A DNA stretch of 64,000 nt from Granulibacter bethesdensis CGDNIH1 (GTDB taxonomy: Bacteria; Pseudomonadota; Alphaproteobacteria; Acetobacterales; Acetobacteraceae). Each line of letters begins with the position of its first letter. Position 1 is the first letter of the stretch. A program made the translations under genes and the position numbers. This document shows positions 7,641 to 16,879 of this stretch, one piece after another. The stretch is taken from NCBI RefSeq assembly GCF_000014285.2, contig NC_008343.2, positions 766,001 through 830,000 on the forward strand. Direction: 5' to 3'. The notes under the pieces were generated by a model. That model was given only the letters and a program-made list of their open reading frames with translations, did not search any database and was not told the DNA's origin.

Positions 7641-9247
7641 GTCTGCAGCAGGCTTTGATCGCCCTGCGGTCGGGACAGGCCGCTCTATGCGAAACCATCT
7701 GTCGCCGCATACTGGCCAACAGGACGGCCCCTGCTGATCAGGCCCGTCTATTGCTGGGGCTGGCTCTGGCAGTACGGGAGGAAAAAGCTGAATCGCTGGC
7801 GCTTCTGTTGAGCGTGGCCCGCACTCATCCACGGGCGGCGCATCCCTTTCGTGATCTTGCCGGATTGATGCATGGCCGTGACGACGCCATGGAGGCACTG
7901 CTGATCGCCGGAGGGGAGCATGCGCCGGAGGATGCAAACCTTGCCATTTTTCACGCGGAATGGCTGGAACTGCGAGGTCGTAAGCAGGCGGCTGAAGCCC
8001 GTCTGGTGCAGTTTCTGACACAGGAGACCATCAAAGAACCAGCCGGAGAAGCTGCCATCCTGCGTGCTTATGCCCTGCTGCTGGCAGGGCGTAACGCTCT
8101 GCCGGCAGCAGGGGAGGCGATGAAGCGTGCCACCAGTCTGGAGCCGAACCATGCCGCCGGATGGACCAATCTGGCGAATATTCTGACAGCGCTGAAAGAC
8201 TTTCCGGCTGCTCAGCAGGCTCATGACCGGGCGGCCGCCTGTGCCCCCAACGATCCACGCATGCGGATGAACCGGGCTTTGACCCTGTTGAAAGCAGGCC
8301 GTTATGCGGAGGGATGGGCAGATTACGAAGCCCGGCTGGCAATCGGAGATCGCCTCATGTTTCCGGTTTCTTCTCTGCTGCGGAAAGAAGAATGCCGATC
8401 CGGGCTGAATGGTGTGCGCATCCTGGTCGTTTCTGAGCAGGGTTTTGGCGATACCATCCAGTTTCTCCGCTATATTCCTCTCCTTGCGGCCCGTGGCGCA
8501 CGGGTGCGGCTGTTTGTACCTCCTGAACTGGTGACTGTGGCGGAGACAGTGGCGGGGGTGGAAAGCGTGGCGGGTATGGATGGCATTGCGCCCGCTTTTG
8601 ACCGTCATGTGCCGATGATGAGTTTGCCTTATCTGCTGGATGCCGCTTTTGTTCCGATGCACGAACCATATCTTGCGGTTTCGGAATCGCGTGTCCGGCA
8701 CTGGCAAACGCTGCTCCCTCCCCGGCCGGCGCGTGGGCGGATCGGTCTGGTCTGGGCCGGGGCCTCACGCAATCATCCTGATGCAACCGCCATTGATCGA
8801 CGTCGCAGCATGTCTTTGCAGGATATGGCATTGCTGGCAGACATTCCGGATATGGTTTTCGTCAATCTACAGATGGGGCCTCCATCTATTCAGGCGCAGG
8901 AGAAGCACGCCTTTCGCTTTGCTCCCGACATGACTGGTCAGATCAGGGATTTTGCTGACAGTGCTGCTATTCTGAGTATGCTTGATGCACTGGTGACTGT
9001 GGATACATCCATTGCTCATCTTGCAGGTGCATTGGGGGTGCCGGTGCTGATGCTTGATCGGATGGATCATTGCTGGCGCTGGTCGGACCCCTGTGAACTG
9101 ATGCCCGCCGAGACGGATACTGAAACCGGCGGGTTGAAAACGCGATGGTATCCGTCAATGCAGCTGTTCCGCCAAACCACCCCAATGGACTGGCAGGAGC
9201 CTGTCAGGTGCCTGCACAACACATTGCGCGTGTTATCGCTGCAATAA
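7637..9247 (+). CDS. TPR protein with a family-9/41-like glycosyltransferase domain
   Basis: The 536-residue product has an N-terminal half of tetratricopeptide-like helices (about residues 1-240, clear repeats near 160-235) and a C-terminal half resembling ADP-heptose or O-GlcNAc-type transferases: VSEQGFGDTIQFLRY near 265-280, IGLVWAGASRN near 370, and VDTSIAHLAGALGVPVL near 455. Such TPR-glycosyltransferase fusions are common in alphaproteobacteria; donor and acceptor are unknown. The likely start is TTG 7637, which overlaps the oxyR TGA by four bases (TTGA), so translation may be coupled to oxyR. No signal peptide is seen. Confidence 0.8.
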   Translation: MSLQQALIALRSGQAALCETICRRILANRTAPADQARLLLGLALAVREEKAESLALLLSVARTHPRAAHPFRDLAGLMHGRDDAMEALLIAGGEHAPEDANLAIFHAEWLELRGRKQAAEARLVQFLTQETIKEPAGEAAILRAYALLLAGRNALPAAGEAMKRATSLEPNHAAGWTNLANILTALKDFPAAQQAHDRAAACAPNDPRMRMNRALTLLKAGRYAEGWADYEARLAIGDRLMFPVSSLLRKEECRSGLNGVRILVVSEQGFGDTIQFLRYIPLLAARGARVRLFVPPELVTVAETVAGVESVAGMDGIAPAFDRHVPMMSLPYLLDAAFVPMHEPYLAVSESRVRHWQTLLPPRPARGRIGLVWAGASRNHPDATAIDRRRSMSLQDMALLADIPDMVFVNLQMGPPSIQAQEKHAFRFAPDMTGQIRDFADSAAILSMLDALVTVDTSIAHLAGALGVPVLMLDRMDHCWRWSDPCELMPAETDTETGGLKTRWYPSMQLFRQTTPMDWQEPVRCLHNTLRVLSLQ

Positions 9248-9395
9248 TCCTTATAAAATCGTTATTTATTTTTTCACTGATGCTGGCAAAGCAGAAAAGC
9301 TTTGACTAGAAGCGAAAAGCGATTCTCGATCACTATAAGCATGATCGGCCTCGGGGGGCGTTTTGCCAACGCTTGCGACAAATAAGGGGATTTTG

Positions 9396-9665
9396 ATGTC
9401 TAAGGCTTTTATTGCCCAGGTTATTCAGGACAGCGCCGAGCTGACTGGGGTGGCGGCAAACCGCACGGCGAACGATCTTATCACGGCGATCGTGAAGGAA
9501 ATGAAGAAGAACGGCAAGTTTACACTACCGAGCTTCGGCACCTTTACTGTCAGAAAGACCAAGGCGCGCAAGGGTTTGAATCCGCGGACAGGGGAGCAGA
9601 TCAAGGTCAAGGCTGGAAAGACAGTTCGTTTCAAGGCCTCTCCGAATCTGAAAAAATCTGTCTGA
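9396..9665 (+). CDS. hup: HU family DNA-binding protein
   Basis: The 89-residue protein has the HU/IHF fold: helical N-terminus, then LPSFGTFTVRKTKARKGLNPRTG around residues 45-68, the DNA-binding beta arm, and a basic C-terminus. HU bends DNA without sequence specificity and compacts the nucleoid. The ATG at 9396 has AAGGGG upstream; an in-frame TTG at 9363 is less likely. It is monocistronic, with a strong terminator shared with parE. Confidence 0.93.
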   Translation: MSKAFIAQVIQDSAELTGVAANRTANDLITAIVKEMKKNGKFTLPSFGTFTVRKTKARKGLNPRTGEQIKVKAGKTVRFKASPNLKKSV

Positions 9666-9672
9666 CTGAAGC

Positions 9673-9702
9673 AAAACGGCCGCTGAGACAGCGGCCGTTT
9701 TT
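9673..9702. terminator. Bidirectional terminator between HU gene and parE
   Basis: AAAACGGCCGCT / AGCGGCCGTTTT is a perfect 12-bp stem with a 5-nt loop. It ends in a T run on both strands, so it serves HU (plus) and parE (minus). Confidence 0.9.
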
Positions 9703-9741
9703 GTTATATAGTCTGGTGTTGTGCTTTTTTGTTCTGAGGCC

Positions 9742-11775
9742 TCAAATATCCAGATCGCCTGCGCGGGGGGCGTTGTCCTGAATAAATTGAAACCGCAGCT
9801 CTGGTTTCTTGCCCATCAGGCTTTCCACCAGTTCCCCCGTCCGTACCCGATCTTCCGGTGGCGTCAGAACTTTCAGCAGAACCCGGCGTGCGGGATCCAT
9901 GGTCGTGTCCTTCAGAATGGCCGGAGGCATTTCGCCGAGACCCTTGAAGCGGCTGACTTCGATTTTTCCGGTTTTCTTGAAGCCGGATTTCATGAGCCTG
10001 TCGAGTTCCGCATCATCCATTGCATAGCGGGAAGTGGCGCCTTGCGTCAGACGGTATAGTGGCGGCTGTGCCAGATAGAGGTGTCCACGACGGACCAGTT
10101 CCGGCAATTCCCGGTAGAAAAATGTCATCAGCAGGCTGGCGATATGCGCGCCATCGACATCCGCATCCGTCATGATGATCACGCGGCCATAGCGGAGCCT
10201 CGCAATGTCAAACCGTTCCCCGACCCCACAGCCAAGTGCCTCGATCAGATCCTTAAGTTCCTGATTCTGTCGTAACTTGTCGGCAGATGCGCTGGCGACG
10301 TTGAGAATTTTGCCGCGCAGAGGCAGCACAGCCTGGTTTTCGCGGCGCCGCGCCTGCTTGGCTGATCCACCTGCGCTGTCACCCTCGACCAGAAACAGTT
10401 CGGTTTCGGCGGCATTTTCGCTGGAACAATCGGCCAGTTTGCCGGGCAGACGCAGCCGTCTTGTAGCTGATTTGCGAGGCGTATCTTTCTGTTCACGTCG
10501 GCGGATTCGCTCTTCTGCCCGTTCGATGACGTAAGCAAGAAGATTATCCGCACCGGCCGGATCGCCTGCCATGAAATGATCGAAGCGGTCCCGCATCGCG
10601 GATTCAACCAGTCGTACCGCTTCCGGGCTGGTCAGTTTTTCCTTGGTCTGGCCCTGAAACTGTGGCTCCCGGACAAAGGCTGACAGCTTGGCCGCCAGAG
10701 ATCCCATAATATCTTCCGCGGTAATGGCGGCTGCGCGTTTATTGCCGCGCTGTTCTCCCCATGCACGTAATCCTTTCAGCAGTGCCGCGCGAAATCCCTG
10801 CTCATGGGTGCCGCCAAGCGGGGTCGGAACCGTGTTGCAGTAGGAGTGAACAAAGCCATCTGCGCCATCCAGCCAGGCCAGCGCCCATTCGACCCGCCCG
10901 CCGGTCTGGGTTTCCTTTTGGCCGTCTCCCTTCATATCCGCTTCACCGGACCAGATCTGGGGGATGGCGAGGGTGGTCTCGCCAATATCATCAGCGAGAC
11001 TGTCACGGAGGCCACCGGGAAAATGCAGGGTCGCTTCGGCGGGAATGTCTTCCTTGCCGCTGTTTTTCAGCAGGGATGGATCGCACTTCCAGCGGATTTG
11101 CACACCGCGGAACAGATAGGCTTTGGAGCGACACAGCCTGTAAAGCCGCGCGGGTGAGAAGTTGAGGCGTCCGAAAATCTCTTCGTCCGGGGTAAAGCGA
11201 ATTTGCGTTCCCCTACGGTTTGGGGCGGCGCCGACCTCGATCAACGGCGTCATCGGCTTGCCGCGTGCATAGCTTTGCCGCCACAGCACCCGGTTACGGG
11301 CGACCTCGACTTCCATCGTTGCCGACAGCGCATTGACTACGGAACTGCCGACCCCATGCAGGCCGCCGGAGGTAGCATATGCCTTGCCGGCGAATTTTCC
11401 GCCGGAGTGCAAGGTCGTCAGAATGACTTCCAGAGCACTGAGATTTTTGAATTTCGGATGCGGATCGATCGGAATACCACGCCCGTTATCCCGGATGGTG
11501 ACGGTGTTGCCGGGATCGAGCGTCAGATCAATGACCGTGGCATGTCCTGCTACGGCTTCGTCCATCGCGTTATCCAGAATTTCGGCAACAAGGTGGTGCA
11601 GGGCATTTTCATCCGTGCCACCGATATACATGCCGGGACGGCGACGAACTGGCTCAAGACCCTCCAGAACTTCGATATCCTTGGCGGAGTAATCATCCTC
11701 GTTCATCTCCGTCCGCTGCTTTGCACCGCGTTGAGATGGAGGGGGGGATTTCGCGCCGCCAAAAAGATCGTTCAT
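9742..11775 (-). CDS. parE: DNA topoisomerase IV subunit B
   Basis: This is a 677-residue type IIA ATPase subunit. The GHKL domain shows GLEPVRRRPGMYIGGTDE and EILDNAMDEAVAGHA; the TOPRIM domain shows ELFLVEGDSAGGSAKQ and the acidic TDADVDGAHI; the C-terminus carries the FKGLGEMPPAILKDTTMDP signature. Length and the GGTDE form favour ParE over GyrB. With ParC it decatenates replicated chromosomes. The ATG at 11773-11775 (MNDLFGGAKSPPP) fits the family; the frame extends 64 codons further upstream but without similarity and into the hairpin after dps. Confidence 0.95.
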   Translation of the reverse strand: MNDLFGGAKSPPPSQRGAKQRTEMNEDDYSAKDIEVLEGLEPVRRRPGMYIGGTDENALHHLVAEILDNAMDEAVAGHATVIDLTLDPGNTVTIRDNGRGIPIDPHPKFKNLSALEVILTTLHSGGKFAGKAYATSGGLHGVGSSVVNALSATMEVEVARNRVLWRQSYARGKPMTPLIEVGAAPNRRGTQIRFTPDEEIFGRLNFSPARLYRLCRSKAYLFRGVQIRWKCDPSLLKNSGKEDIPAEATLHFPGGLRDSLADDIGETTLAIPQIWSGEADMKGDGQKETQTGGRVEWALAWLDGADGFVHSYCNTVPTPLGGTHEQGFRAALLKGLRAWGEQRGNKRAAAITAEDIMGSLAAKLSAFVREPQFQGQTKEKLTSPEAVRLVESAMRDRFDHFMAGDPAGADNLLAYVIERAEERIRRREQKDTPRKSATRRLRLPGKLADCSSENAAETELFLVEGDSAGGSAKQARRRENQAVLPLRGKILNVASASADKLRQNQELKDLIEALGCGVGERFDIARLRYGRVIIMTDADVDGAHIASLLMTFFYRELPELVRRGHLYLAQPPLYRLTQGATSRYAMDDAELDRLMKSGFKKTGKIEVSRFKGLGEMPPAILKDTTMDPARRVLLKVLTPPEDRVRTGELVESLMGKKPELRFQFIQDNAPRAGDLDI

Positions 11776-11850
11776 GGTGTGTTCCCGTGCCGCTGCCCCA
11801 TGTCGTTTAACGGTCCGGGGCAGGTGGGGCAAGCGTGGTGCGGTCATCAA

Positions 11851-11882
11851 TAACGCCGGGGACGTTTCCACCCCCGGCGTTA
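11851..11882 (-). terminator. Hairpin after dps
   Basis: TAACGCCGGGG / CCCCGGCGTTA is a perfect 11-bp stem with a 10-nt loop between dps and parE. On the minus strand it is followed only by TTGATGACC, so it is a weak terminator or a 3' stabiliser. Confidence 0.55.
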
Positions 11883-11924
11883 TGATCAGGCCGAAACTGC
11901 CTTCAGCGTCGACTCGGGATCCGA

Positions 11925-12458
11925 TCAGAAGCCGTTTGGCTCCTGAATATGGGCTTCCAGGAACCACAGAGACTTGTCGAAGGCGCGCGATGCCTCGGTA
12001 AACAGGTCGGAGGTGCCGGCATCACCGGCTTCATCGGTATCGTCGATATTCTTGCGGACCGCATTGGCCAACAGACCGAACCGTTCCACCAGCGCGACCA
12101 CGTGGTCTTTGATCGTATAGATATCCGTTGGATAGGGCGGCAGGGAGGTTGCGGCGCTGACTGTCTGAAGGGTGCCAAAGGCGGTGCCGCCGAGGGCTGC
12201 GACGCGTTCAGCGAATTTGTCTACCAGATCATCCACCTGGGTACGCAGGGTATCAAGCAGTTCATGTACGCCGATGAATTGCGGGCCTTTGATGTTCCAA
12301 TGAGCCTGTTTCAGGATCAGCGCGGTATCAATGGCATCCGCCAGACGAGCGTTCAGCAGCTCAATGGAGACTTTGCGCGCATTGGACTGAAGGTCGACGT
12401 GATTTTTGTGAGTTGGGGCGGCGTGGCTTTTCGCCTTCGTGATGTTGGAATCCGGCAT
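11925..12458 (-). CDS. dps: Dps family DNA-protection ferritin
   Basis: The 177-residue ferritin-like protein has the Dps ferroxidase pattern: LKQAHWNIKGPQF (His and Asp/Glu ligands) near residues 48-60 and DDLVDKFAERVAALGG near 75-90. Dps dodecamers oxidise Fe(II) with hydrogen peroxide and coat DNA, fitting the oxidative-stress genes nearby. The N-terminal tail is basic and polar (KAKSHAAPTHKNH), as in Dps proteins that bind DNA through the tail. The ATG at 12456-12458 is followed by the expected sequence. Confidence 0.93.
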   Translation of the reverse strand: MPDSNITKAKSHAAPTHKNHVDLQSNARKVSIELLNARLADAIDTALILKQAHWNIKGPQFIGVHELLDTLRTQVDDLVDKFAERVAALGGTAFGTLQTVSAATSLPPYPTDIYTIKDHVVALVERFGLLANAVRKNIDDTDEAGDAGTSDLFTEASRAFDKSLWFLEAHIQEPNGF

Positions 12459-12725
12459 GCCTCTCTCCTCAATGCTTGGTGCGGGTTACGGCCTTCCGTG
12501 CTGGAAGGCGTTTTGTGCCCAACGCGAGGGACAGGATAAGCGTTTCCCTTTGGTTTCGACATTCCCGCCCTGCGTAAGGCTCCTATGAGAATAAAGGCAT
12601 AGGAATACGGGCGTCTGCTCCGCTGTTCTGACACCCAGGACGATGATGGTGCGTTGACAGGGCGGGCATGCCCTGAGCATGGTCCGGCCCGGAACATGAC
12701 TGAATGACAAGCCGGGGAGACGGGA

Positions 12726-13568
12726 ATGAGCATCGACAGCCTGCGGGACAGTATTGATCGTCTTTGGGAAAACCGGGAGGGTCTGTCCTCCGCCACGACA
12801 GGTGAGGCACGGGACGCGGTTGAAGAAGCTCTGCGTTTGCTCGATTCCGGCCAGGTGCGCGTCGCGGAACCGAAGGCAGAGGGTGGCTGGTCGGTCAATC
12901 AGTGGCTGAAGAAGGCGGTACTGTTGTCTTTCCGTCTGACCGATTCTACCCCGGCTCCGGGATTCGGTCCGGTGGCCTCCTATGACAAGGTGCCGCTGAA
13001 GTTCGAAGGCTGGGATCAGGCTCGCTTCGCTCAGGGCGGCTTCCGCGTCGTCCCTGGCGCAGTCGTGCGCCGCAGTGCGTATATCGCACCGGGCGTCGTG
13101 CTGATGCCGAGCTTTGTGAATGTCGGCGCCTATGTCGACAGCGGCACGATGATCGATACCTGGGCAACGGTCGGAAGCTGCGCCCAGGTGGGTAAAAACT
13201 GCCATATCAGCGGTGGCACCGGTATCGGCGGCGTGCTGGAGCCTTTGCAGGCCGGTCCGGTGGTGATCGAGGACAACGTGTTCATCGGTGCACGCTCCGA
13301 GGTTGCGGAAGGCGTGGTTGTGGAGCAGGGCAGCGTGATTTCAATGGGCGTGTTTATCGGCGCGTCCACCAAGATCATCGACCGTGCGACCGGTGAGGTG
13401 CTGTATGGCCGTGTTCCGGCCTATTCCGTGGTTGTTCCCGGCTCCCTCCCTGGCAAGCCGCTGCCGGATGGCACGCCCGGTCCTTCTCTGGCCTGTGCGG
13501 TGATCGTGAAGCGGGTGGATGAGCGGACCCGTTCCAAGACCTCGATCAACGAGCTGCTGCGCGCCTGA
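12726..13568 (+). CDS. dapD: 2,3,4,5-tetrahydropyridine-2,6-dicarboxylate N-succinyltransferase
   Basis: The 280-residue acyltransferase has a helical N-terminus and a left-handed beta-helix of hexapeptide repeats from about residue 110 to 240 ([36 protein letters not shown]). It transfers succinyl from succinyl-CoA to tetrahydrodipicolinate in the lysine/meso-DAP pathway. A strong GGGGAGACGGGA stretch precedes the ATG. dapE follows 99 bp later, so the two steps are neighbours. Confidence 0.96.
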   Translation: MSIDSLRDSIDRLWENREGLSSATTGEARDAVEEALRLLDSGQVRVAEPKAEGGWSVNQWLKKAVLLSFRLTDSTPAPGFGPVASYDKVPLKFEGWDQARFAQGGFRVVPGAVVRRSAYIAPGVVLMPSFVNVGAYVDSGTMIDTWATVGSCAQVGKNCHISGGTGIGGVLEPLQAGPVVIEDNVFIGARSEVAEGVVVEQGSVISMGVFIGASTKIIDRATGEVLYGRVPAYSVVVPGSLPGKPLPDGTPGPSLACAVIVKRVDERTRSKTSINELLRA

Positions 13569-13590
13569 TACGTGGTTGTTAAAGGCGCTT

Positions 13591-13625
13591 CCGGTCCCGT
13601 TGCGTCTCTCTCGTAATGGGACCGG
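13591..13625 (+). other. Stem-loop between dapD and dapE
   Basis: CCGGTCCC / GGGACCGG is an 8-bp stem with a 19-nt loop just after dapD. No T run follows, so it may be an mRNA processing or stability element. Confidence 0.4.
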
Positions 13626-13667
13626 ATGTGGCTTTGTCATCATGTCCAAAGAAGACGAAGAGAGAGG

Positions 13668-14864
13668 ATGAAGAAGGATAACCCTGTGCCCGCTCCTTTG
13701 TCCGATCCTCTGATGTCTGATCCTTTGGCGTTGGCGCAGGCGCTGCTGCGTTGTCCTTCCGTCACGCCGCTTGATGCAGGGGCGCAGTCCGTGCTGGCAG
13801 AGGCTCTGACGGCGCAGGGCTTTACGGTTACCCAGTTGCCATTCGGGGATATCGCCAATTTCTATGCCAAACGGGTCGGCCCACGGTCCGGCCCGCATCT
13901 CTGCTTTGCCGGGCATACGGATGTTGTGCCGCCCGGTGATGCACCATGGAGCGTGGATGCCTTCGCCGGTGAGGTGCATGACGGTGTTCTGATCGGTCGT
14001 GGCGCCTGCGACATGAAAGGTGCGATCGCCAGTTTTGTCGCCGCTTGCGCTGCCCGCCCGGATCATCCCGGCACGATCAGCCTGCTGATCACCGGGGATG
14101 AGGAGGGGGTTGCCACCGATGGCACCGTGCGTGTGCTCGACTGGATGCGGCAGGCCGGAGAAATCCCGGATTTCTGTGTGGTGGGGGAGCCGACCAACCC
14201 GGGCCGTCTTGGTGAGGTCATCAAGATCGGCCGGCGCGGCAGTCTGAATGCCACGCTGACTGTGCGCGGACGGCAGGGTCATGTCGCCTATCCGCATCGG
14301 GCCGATAATCCGCTGCCCCGTCTGGTGGCGGCACTGCACGCCCTGACCACCACGCGGCTGGATGACGGCATGGAGGGGTTTGAGCCTTCTTCATTGCAAC
14401 TGACGACGGTGGATGTCGGTAATCCGGCCACCAATGTCATTCCGGAGCAGGCCCAGGCACGATTAAATATCCGCTTCAATCCGTTGCATCGCGGTGATGA
14501 TCTGGCGAGATGGCTGCGCGGAATCGTGCAGGATCATGCGCCGGATGCGGTGATCGATATCGCCATTTCCGGTGAGGCTTTCGTCACGGACCCAGATCGT
14601 GATCCCCGCCCAGGCGCCAGCCATGGTATCGCGGCGTTACGGATGGCGATTCAGCGAATCACCGGCCTGTCGCCCCGGCTGGATACGGGGGGGGGGACAT
14701 CGGATGCGCGGTTCATTACTCATCTGTGCCCTGTCGTGGAGTTCGGTCTGGTCGGGGCCACCATGCATCAGCGGGATGAGGCGGTTGCGGTGCGGGATCT
14801 GCAGGACCTGACCGGAATTTATGAGGCCCTGCTGGATTTCTATCTCGGAAAGGACAGCGCATGA
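13668..14864 (+). CDS. dapE: Succinyl-diaminopimelate desuccinylase
   Basis: The 398-residue M20-family di-zinc hydrolase shows CFAGHTDVVPPGD (His/Asp ligands), GRGACDMKG, and LITGDEEG with the catalytic Glu pair; near the C-terminus TGGGTSDARF is typical of DapE. It removes succinate from N-succinyl-LL-DAP after DapD and the aminotransferase. The ATG at 13668 lies right after GAGAGAGG; an alternative ATG at 13710 is also possible. The three Gly codons of TGGGTSD are all GGG, giving a run of ten G at 14687-14696. The next gene overlaps by ATGA. Confidence 0.95.
   Translation: MKKDNPVPAPLSDPLMSDPLALAQALLRCPSVTPLDAGAQSVLAEALTAQGFTVTQLPFGDIANFYAKRVGPRSGPHLCFAGHTDVVPPGDAPWSVDAFAGEVHDGVLIGRGACDMKGAIASFVAACAARPDHPGTISLLITGDEEGVATDGTVRVLDWMRQAGEIPDFCVVGEPTNPGRLGEVIKIGRRGSLNATLTVRGRQGHVAYPHRADNPLPRLVAALHALTTTRLDDGMEGFEPSSLQLTTVDVGNPATNVIPEQAQARLNIRFNPLHRGDDLARWLRGIVQDHAPDAVIDIAISGEAFVTDPDRDPRPGASHGIAALRMAIQRITGLSPRLDTGGGTSDARFITHLCPVVEFGLVGATMHQRDEAVAVRDLQDLTGIYEALLDFYLGKDSA
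14687..14696 (+). repeat. G10 homopolymer inside dapE
   Basis: Ten consecutive G residues encode the end of Thr and three Gly (ACG GGG GGG GGG) in the conserved C-terminal motif. Slippage by one base would frameshift about 56 codons before the stop. Confidence 0.95.
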
Positions 14865-15502
14865 ACGGCCCGAACCGTTTCAGGCAAGGTGACGCACCCT
14901 CCGGAGAGTCGCGTCAGCGTATCGTGCTGCGTGGTCTGGTGCGATTGGCGCGTTTTGACCGGCGTGGCTTAAGTGATTTCGGATCGGGGATCGAAGCCCT
15001 GCTCGGTGCTCTGGCTCCCGTCATCGGCTGCGCTCTGGCGGTATCCCTGCTGCTGGTGTTCAATCACGCCAGTCGGGCAGGACTTGCCTATATGCTGCAA
15101 AGCATTGTTCTGCTGCTGACCCCTCTGCTGGTGTCGGACATTCTGGCGCATTTCTGGAACAGGCGGCAGGAATGGGGGCTGTATGCAACCGTGCTGATCT
15201 GGAGCCAGTGGATCGCATTATTCGCGGGCATGCTTCTGTTGCTCGCGGCGCAGGTGATGGTCAGTGCCGGATTGCAGCAGGAAGATGCCGTGGCTGTGCT
15301 GGTGGTGCTGCTGGCCGTTTACGGTATCGCCCTGCAATGTTTTCTGGCGCGGGTGAGCCTGAATATCTCCGCGCTCCGTATCATCGTCCTGATCGTGCTG
15401 ACCAATCTGGGAACTGCGGTGCTGGCGTTCGGTCCGGCGCAGCTGGCCCGCATGCTGCACCCTCCGCATTCCACACCTGCTCATGCGGAGAAAGCAGGGT
15501 GA
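14861..15502 (+). CDS. Membrane protein of unknown function, 213 aa
   Basis: I do not recognise this family. After a polar N-terminal stretch of about 45 residues there are four or five hydrophobic segments (about 47-68, 75-92, 105-130, 140-160 and 168-190), and a short cytoplasmic-looking His/Pro tail. It starts at the ATGA overlap with dapE and ends in a GTGA overlap with the next membrane gene, so the three genes should be co-translated. Context suggests an envelope role, but that is inference only. Confidence 0.75.
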   Translation: MNGPNRFRQGDAPSGESRQRIVLRGLVRLARFDRRGLSDFGSGIEALLGALAPVIGCALAVSLLLVFNHASRAGLAYMLQSIVLLLTPLLVSDILAHFWNRRQEWGLYATVLIWSQWIALFAGMLLLLAAQVMVSAGLQQEDAVAVLVVLLAVYGIALQCFLARVSLNISALRIIVLIVLTNLGTAVLAFGPAQLARMLHPPHSTPAHAEKAG

Positions 15503-16065
15503 GCGGCTGGAATTGTCTGCTTCCCGCCCGGATAGCATGCGACATGGCAGTAGGGCATGCTCCTGACAAGATTACCGGTCCGGTCCGTCGGGCGGAACTG
15601 TTGGTCAGTTTTGCGGTGTTACCGCTTTGTCTGATCATTGGTGGATTGCTCAGACTGTATGATCTGAGGTCAGGAGCCGTCACGCTTCCGCCGGGCATTT
15701 CGACAGGGCATATGCTGGCGGTGCATGCGCTGCTGCTGACGCTGGCGTGGCTGGGTTATCTGGCCCTGTCCTACGAACTGGCAGGCGTGGCGGAGCGGCG
15801 GGCACAATGGCCGCGTTTCGTTATGGTCATCAACTGGGTGTTTCTGATCCAGTATGTCATGACAGCCATCAGCTATGTGCCGCAGCTTCTGCACGGTCCG
15901 TCTTTGCTCATACAGTTGGCTCAGCTCTGCTTCAGTGGCTGGGCGCTTTGGATTGAATGGTTCGCGACCCGCAATACTCTGGCCCTGTCAGGACTGGCCG
16001 CCGCCGGGCTTGTGGCGCTGGATACGATGCTGTCTCTCGGCCTTGTGGCTATGGCGCCCGGCTGA
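15499..16065 (+). CDS. Membrane protein of unknown function, 188 aa
   Basis: Not recognised. The likely start is GTG 15499, overlapping the previous stop (GTGA) and preceded by GAGAAAGCAGG; ATG 15544 is the alternative. Five hydrophobic segments follow (about residues 32-52, 70-90, 110-130, 133-152 and 160-182). It is the last gene of the dapE unit and ends one base before the convergent truA stop. Confidence 0.7.
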   Translation: MSGWNCLLPARIACDMAVGHAPDKITGPVRRAELLVSFAVLPLCLIIGGLLRLYDLRSGAVTLPPGISTGHMLAVHALLLTLAWLGYLALSYELAGVAERRAQWPRFVMVINWVFLIQYVMTAISYVPQLLHGPSLLIQLAQLCFSGWALWIEWFATRNTLALSGLAAAGLVALDTMLSLGLVAMAPG

Positions 16066-16066
16066 T

Positions 16067-16879
16067 TTACAGAAACGGATCCTGTTCATAAATCACTCCG
16101 GTCAGGGCCAGCCCGTCCGGTGGTGCGGTTGGTCCGGCTTTGGCGCGGTCGCGGGCGGCGAGCGCGGCGGCAACATGCTCTGCTGTCCAGCGTCCATCGC
16201 CGACCAGTTTCAGCGTTCCCACCATGTTGCGTACCTGATGATGCAGAAAGCTGCGGGCTTCTGCGATGATTGTGATGAGATCACCATCCCGGCGCACATC
16301 CAGCCGGTCGAGAGTGCGCAGCGGACTTTTGGCCTGACAGGCTGCGGCACGGAACGAGGTGAAATCGTGACGCCCCAGCAGATGCTTGGCTGCTCCATCC
16401 ATGGTATCGGCATCCAACGGCTGGGCCACATGCCAGACGCGCCCTTCCATCAGGGCAGGCCGCGCACGACGGTTGAGAATCAAATAACGATAGGACCGGC
16501 CAATCGCTGAAAAACGGGCATTCCAGCCGTCCGGTGCGTAAGCAGCCTCCAGAATCGCCACCGGATAAGGCTTCATGTGGAAGTTCAGAGCTTCCCGCAC
16601 GCGCTCAGGGTGGAAGGCGGTGGGAAGGTCGATCTGTGCAACCTGAGCCTGCGCATGCACCCCCGCATCGGTGCGGCCCGCCACAATACTGGAAACGGCC
16701 TCCCCCCGCGCCAGTCTGGCAGCGGCCTGTTCCAGCACCCATTGCACGGAAACAGCCCGCCCCTGAGCCGTTGCGCTGTCATCCGTACCCTGTCGCTGCC
16801 AGCCGATAAAGGGGGTGCCGTCATACTCGATCCGCAGCGCGTAACGGGTCCAGCCGGGTTGGGGGTCAGGAAAACCCAT
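16067..16879 (-). CDS. truA: tRNA pseudouridine(38-40) synthase
   Basis: The 270-residue TruA enzyme has the catalytic aspartate in AGRTDAGVHA (residues ~66-75) and the conserved RSYRYLILNR and FLHHQVRNMVGTL segments. It converts uridines 38-40 of the anticodon arm to pseudouridine. ATG 16877-16879 is used here; ATG 16885 adds two residues. Either overlaps the 3' end of fmt, so truA is translated in the def-fmt-truA unit. Confidence 0.94.
   Translation of the reverse strand: MGFPDPQPGWTRYALRIEYDGTPFIGWQRQGTDDSATAQGRAVSVQWVLEQAAARLARGEAVSSIVAGRTDAGVHAQAQVAQIDLPTAFHPERVREALNFHMKPYPVAILEAAYAPDGWNARFSAIGRSYRYLILNRRARPALMEGRVWHVAQPLDADTMDGAAKHLLGRHDFTSFRAAACQAKSPLRTLDRLDVRRDGDLITIIAEARSFLHHQVRNMVGTLKLVGDGRWTAEHVAAALAARDRAKAGPTAPPDGLALTGVIYEQDPFL

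Noticed and set aside
9302..9339. TTGACT and TATAAG as the HU promoter
   Set aside because: The spacing is 26 bp, too long for a sigma-70 promoter.
13626..13667. Upstream extension of DapE (MWLCHHVQRRRRER)
   Set aside because: The stretch overlaps the dapD 3' hairpin, is not part of the family and precedes a better start next to a purine-rich site.
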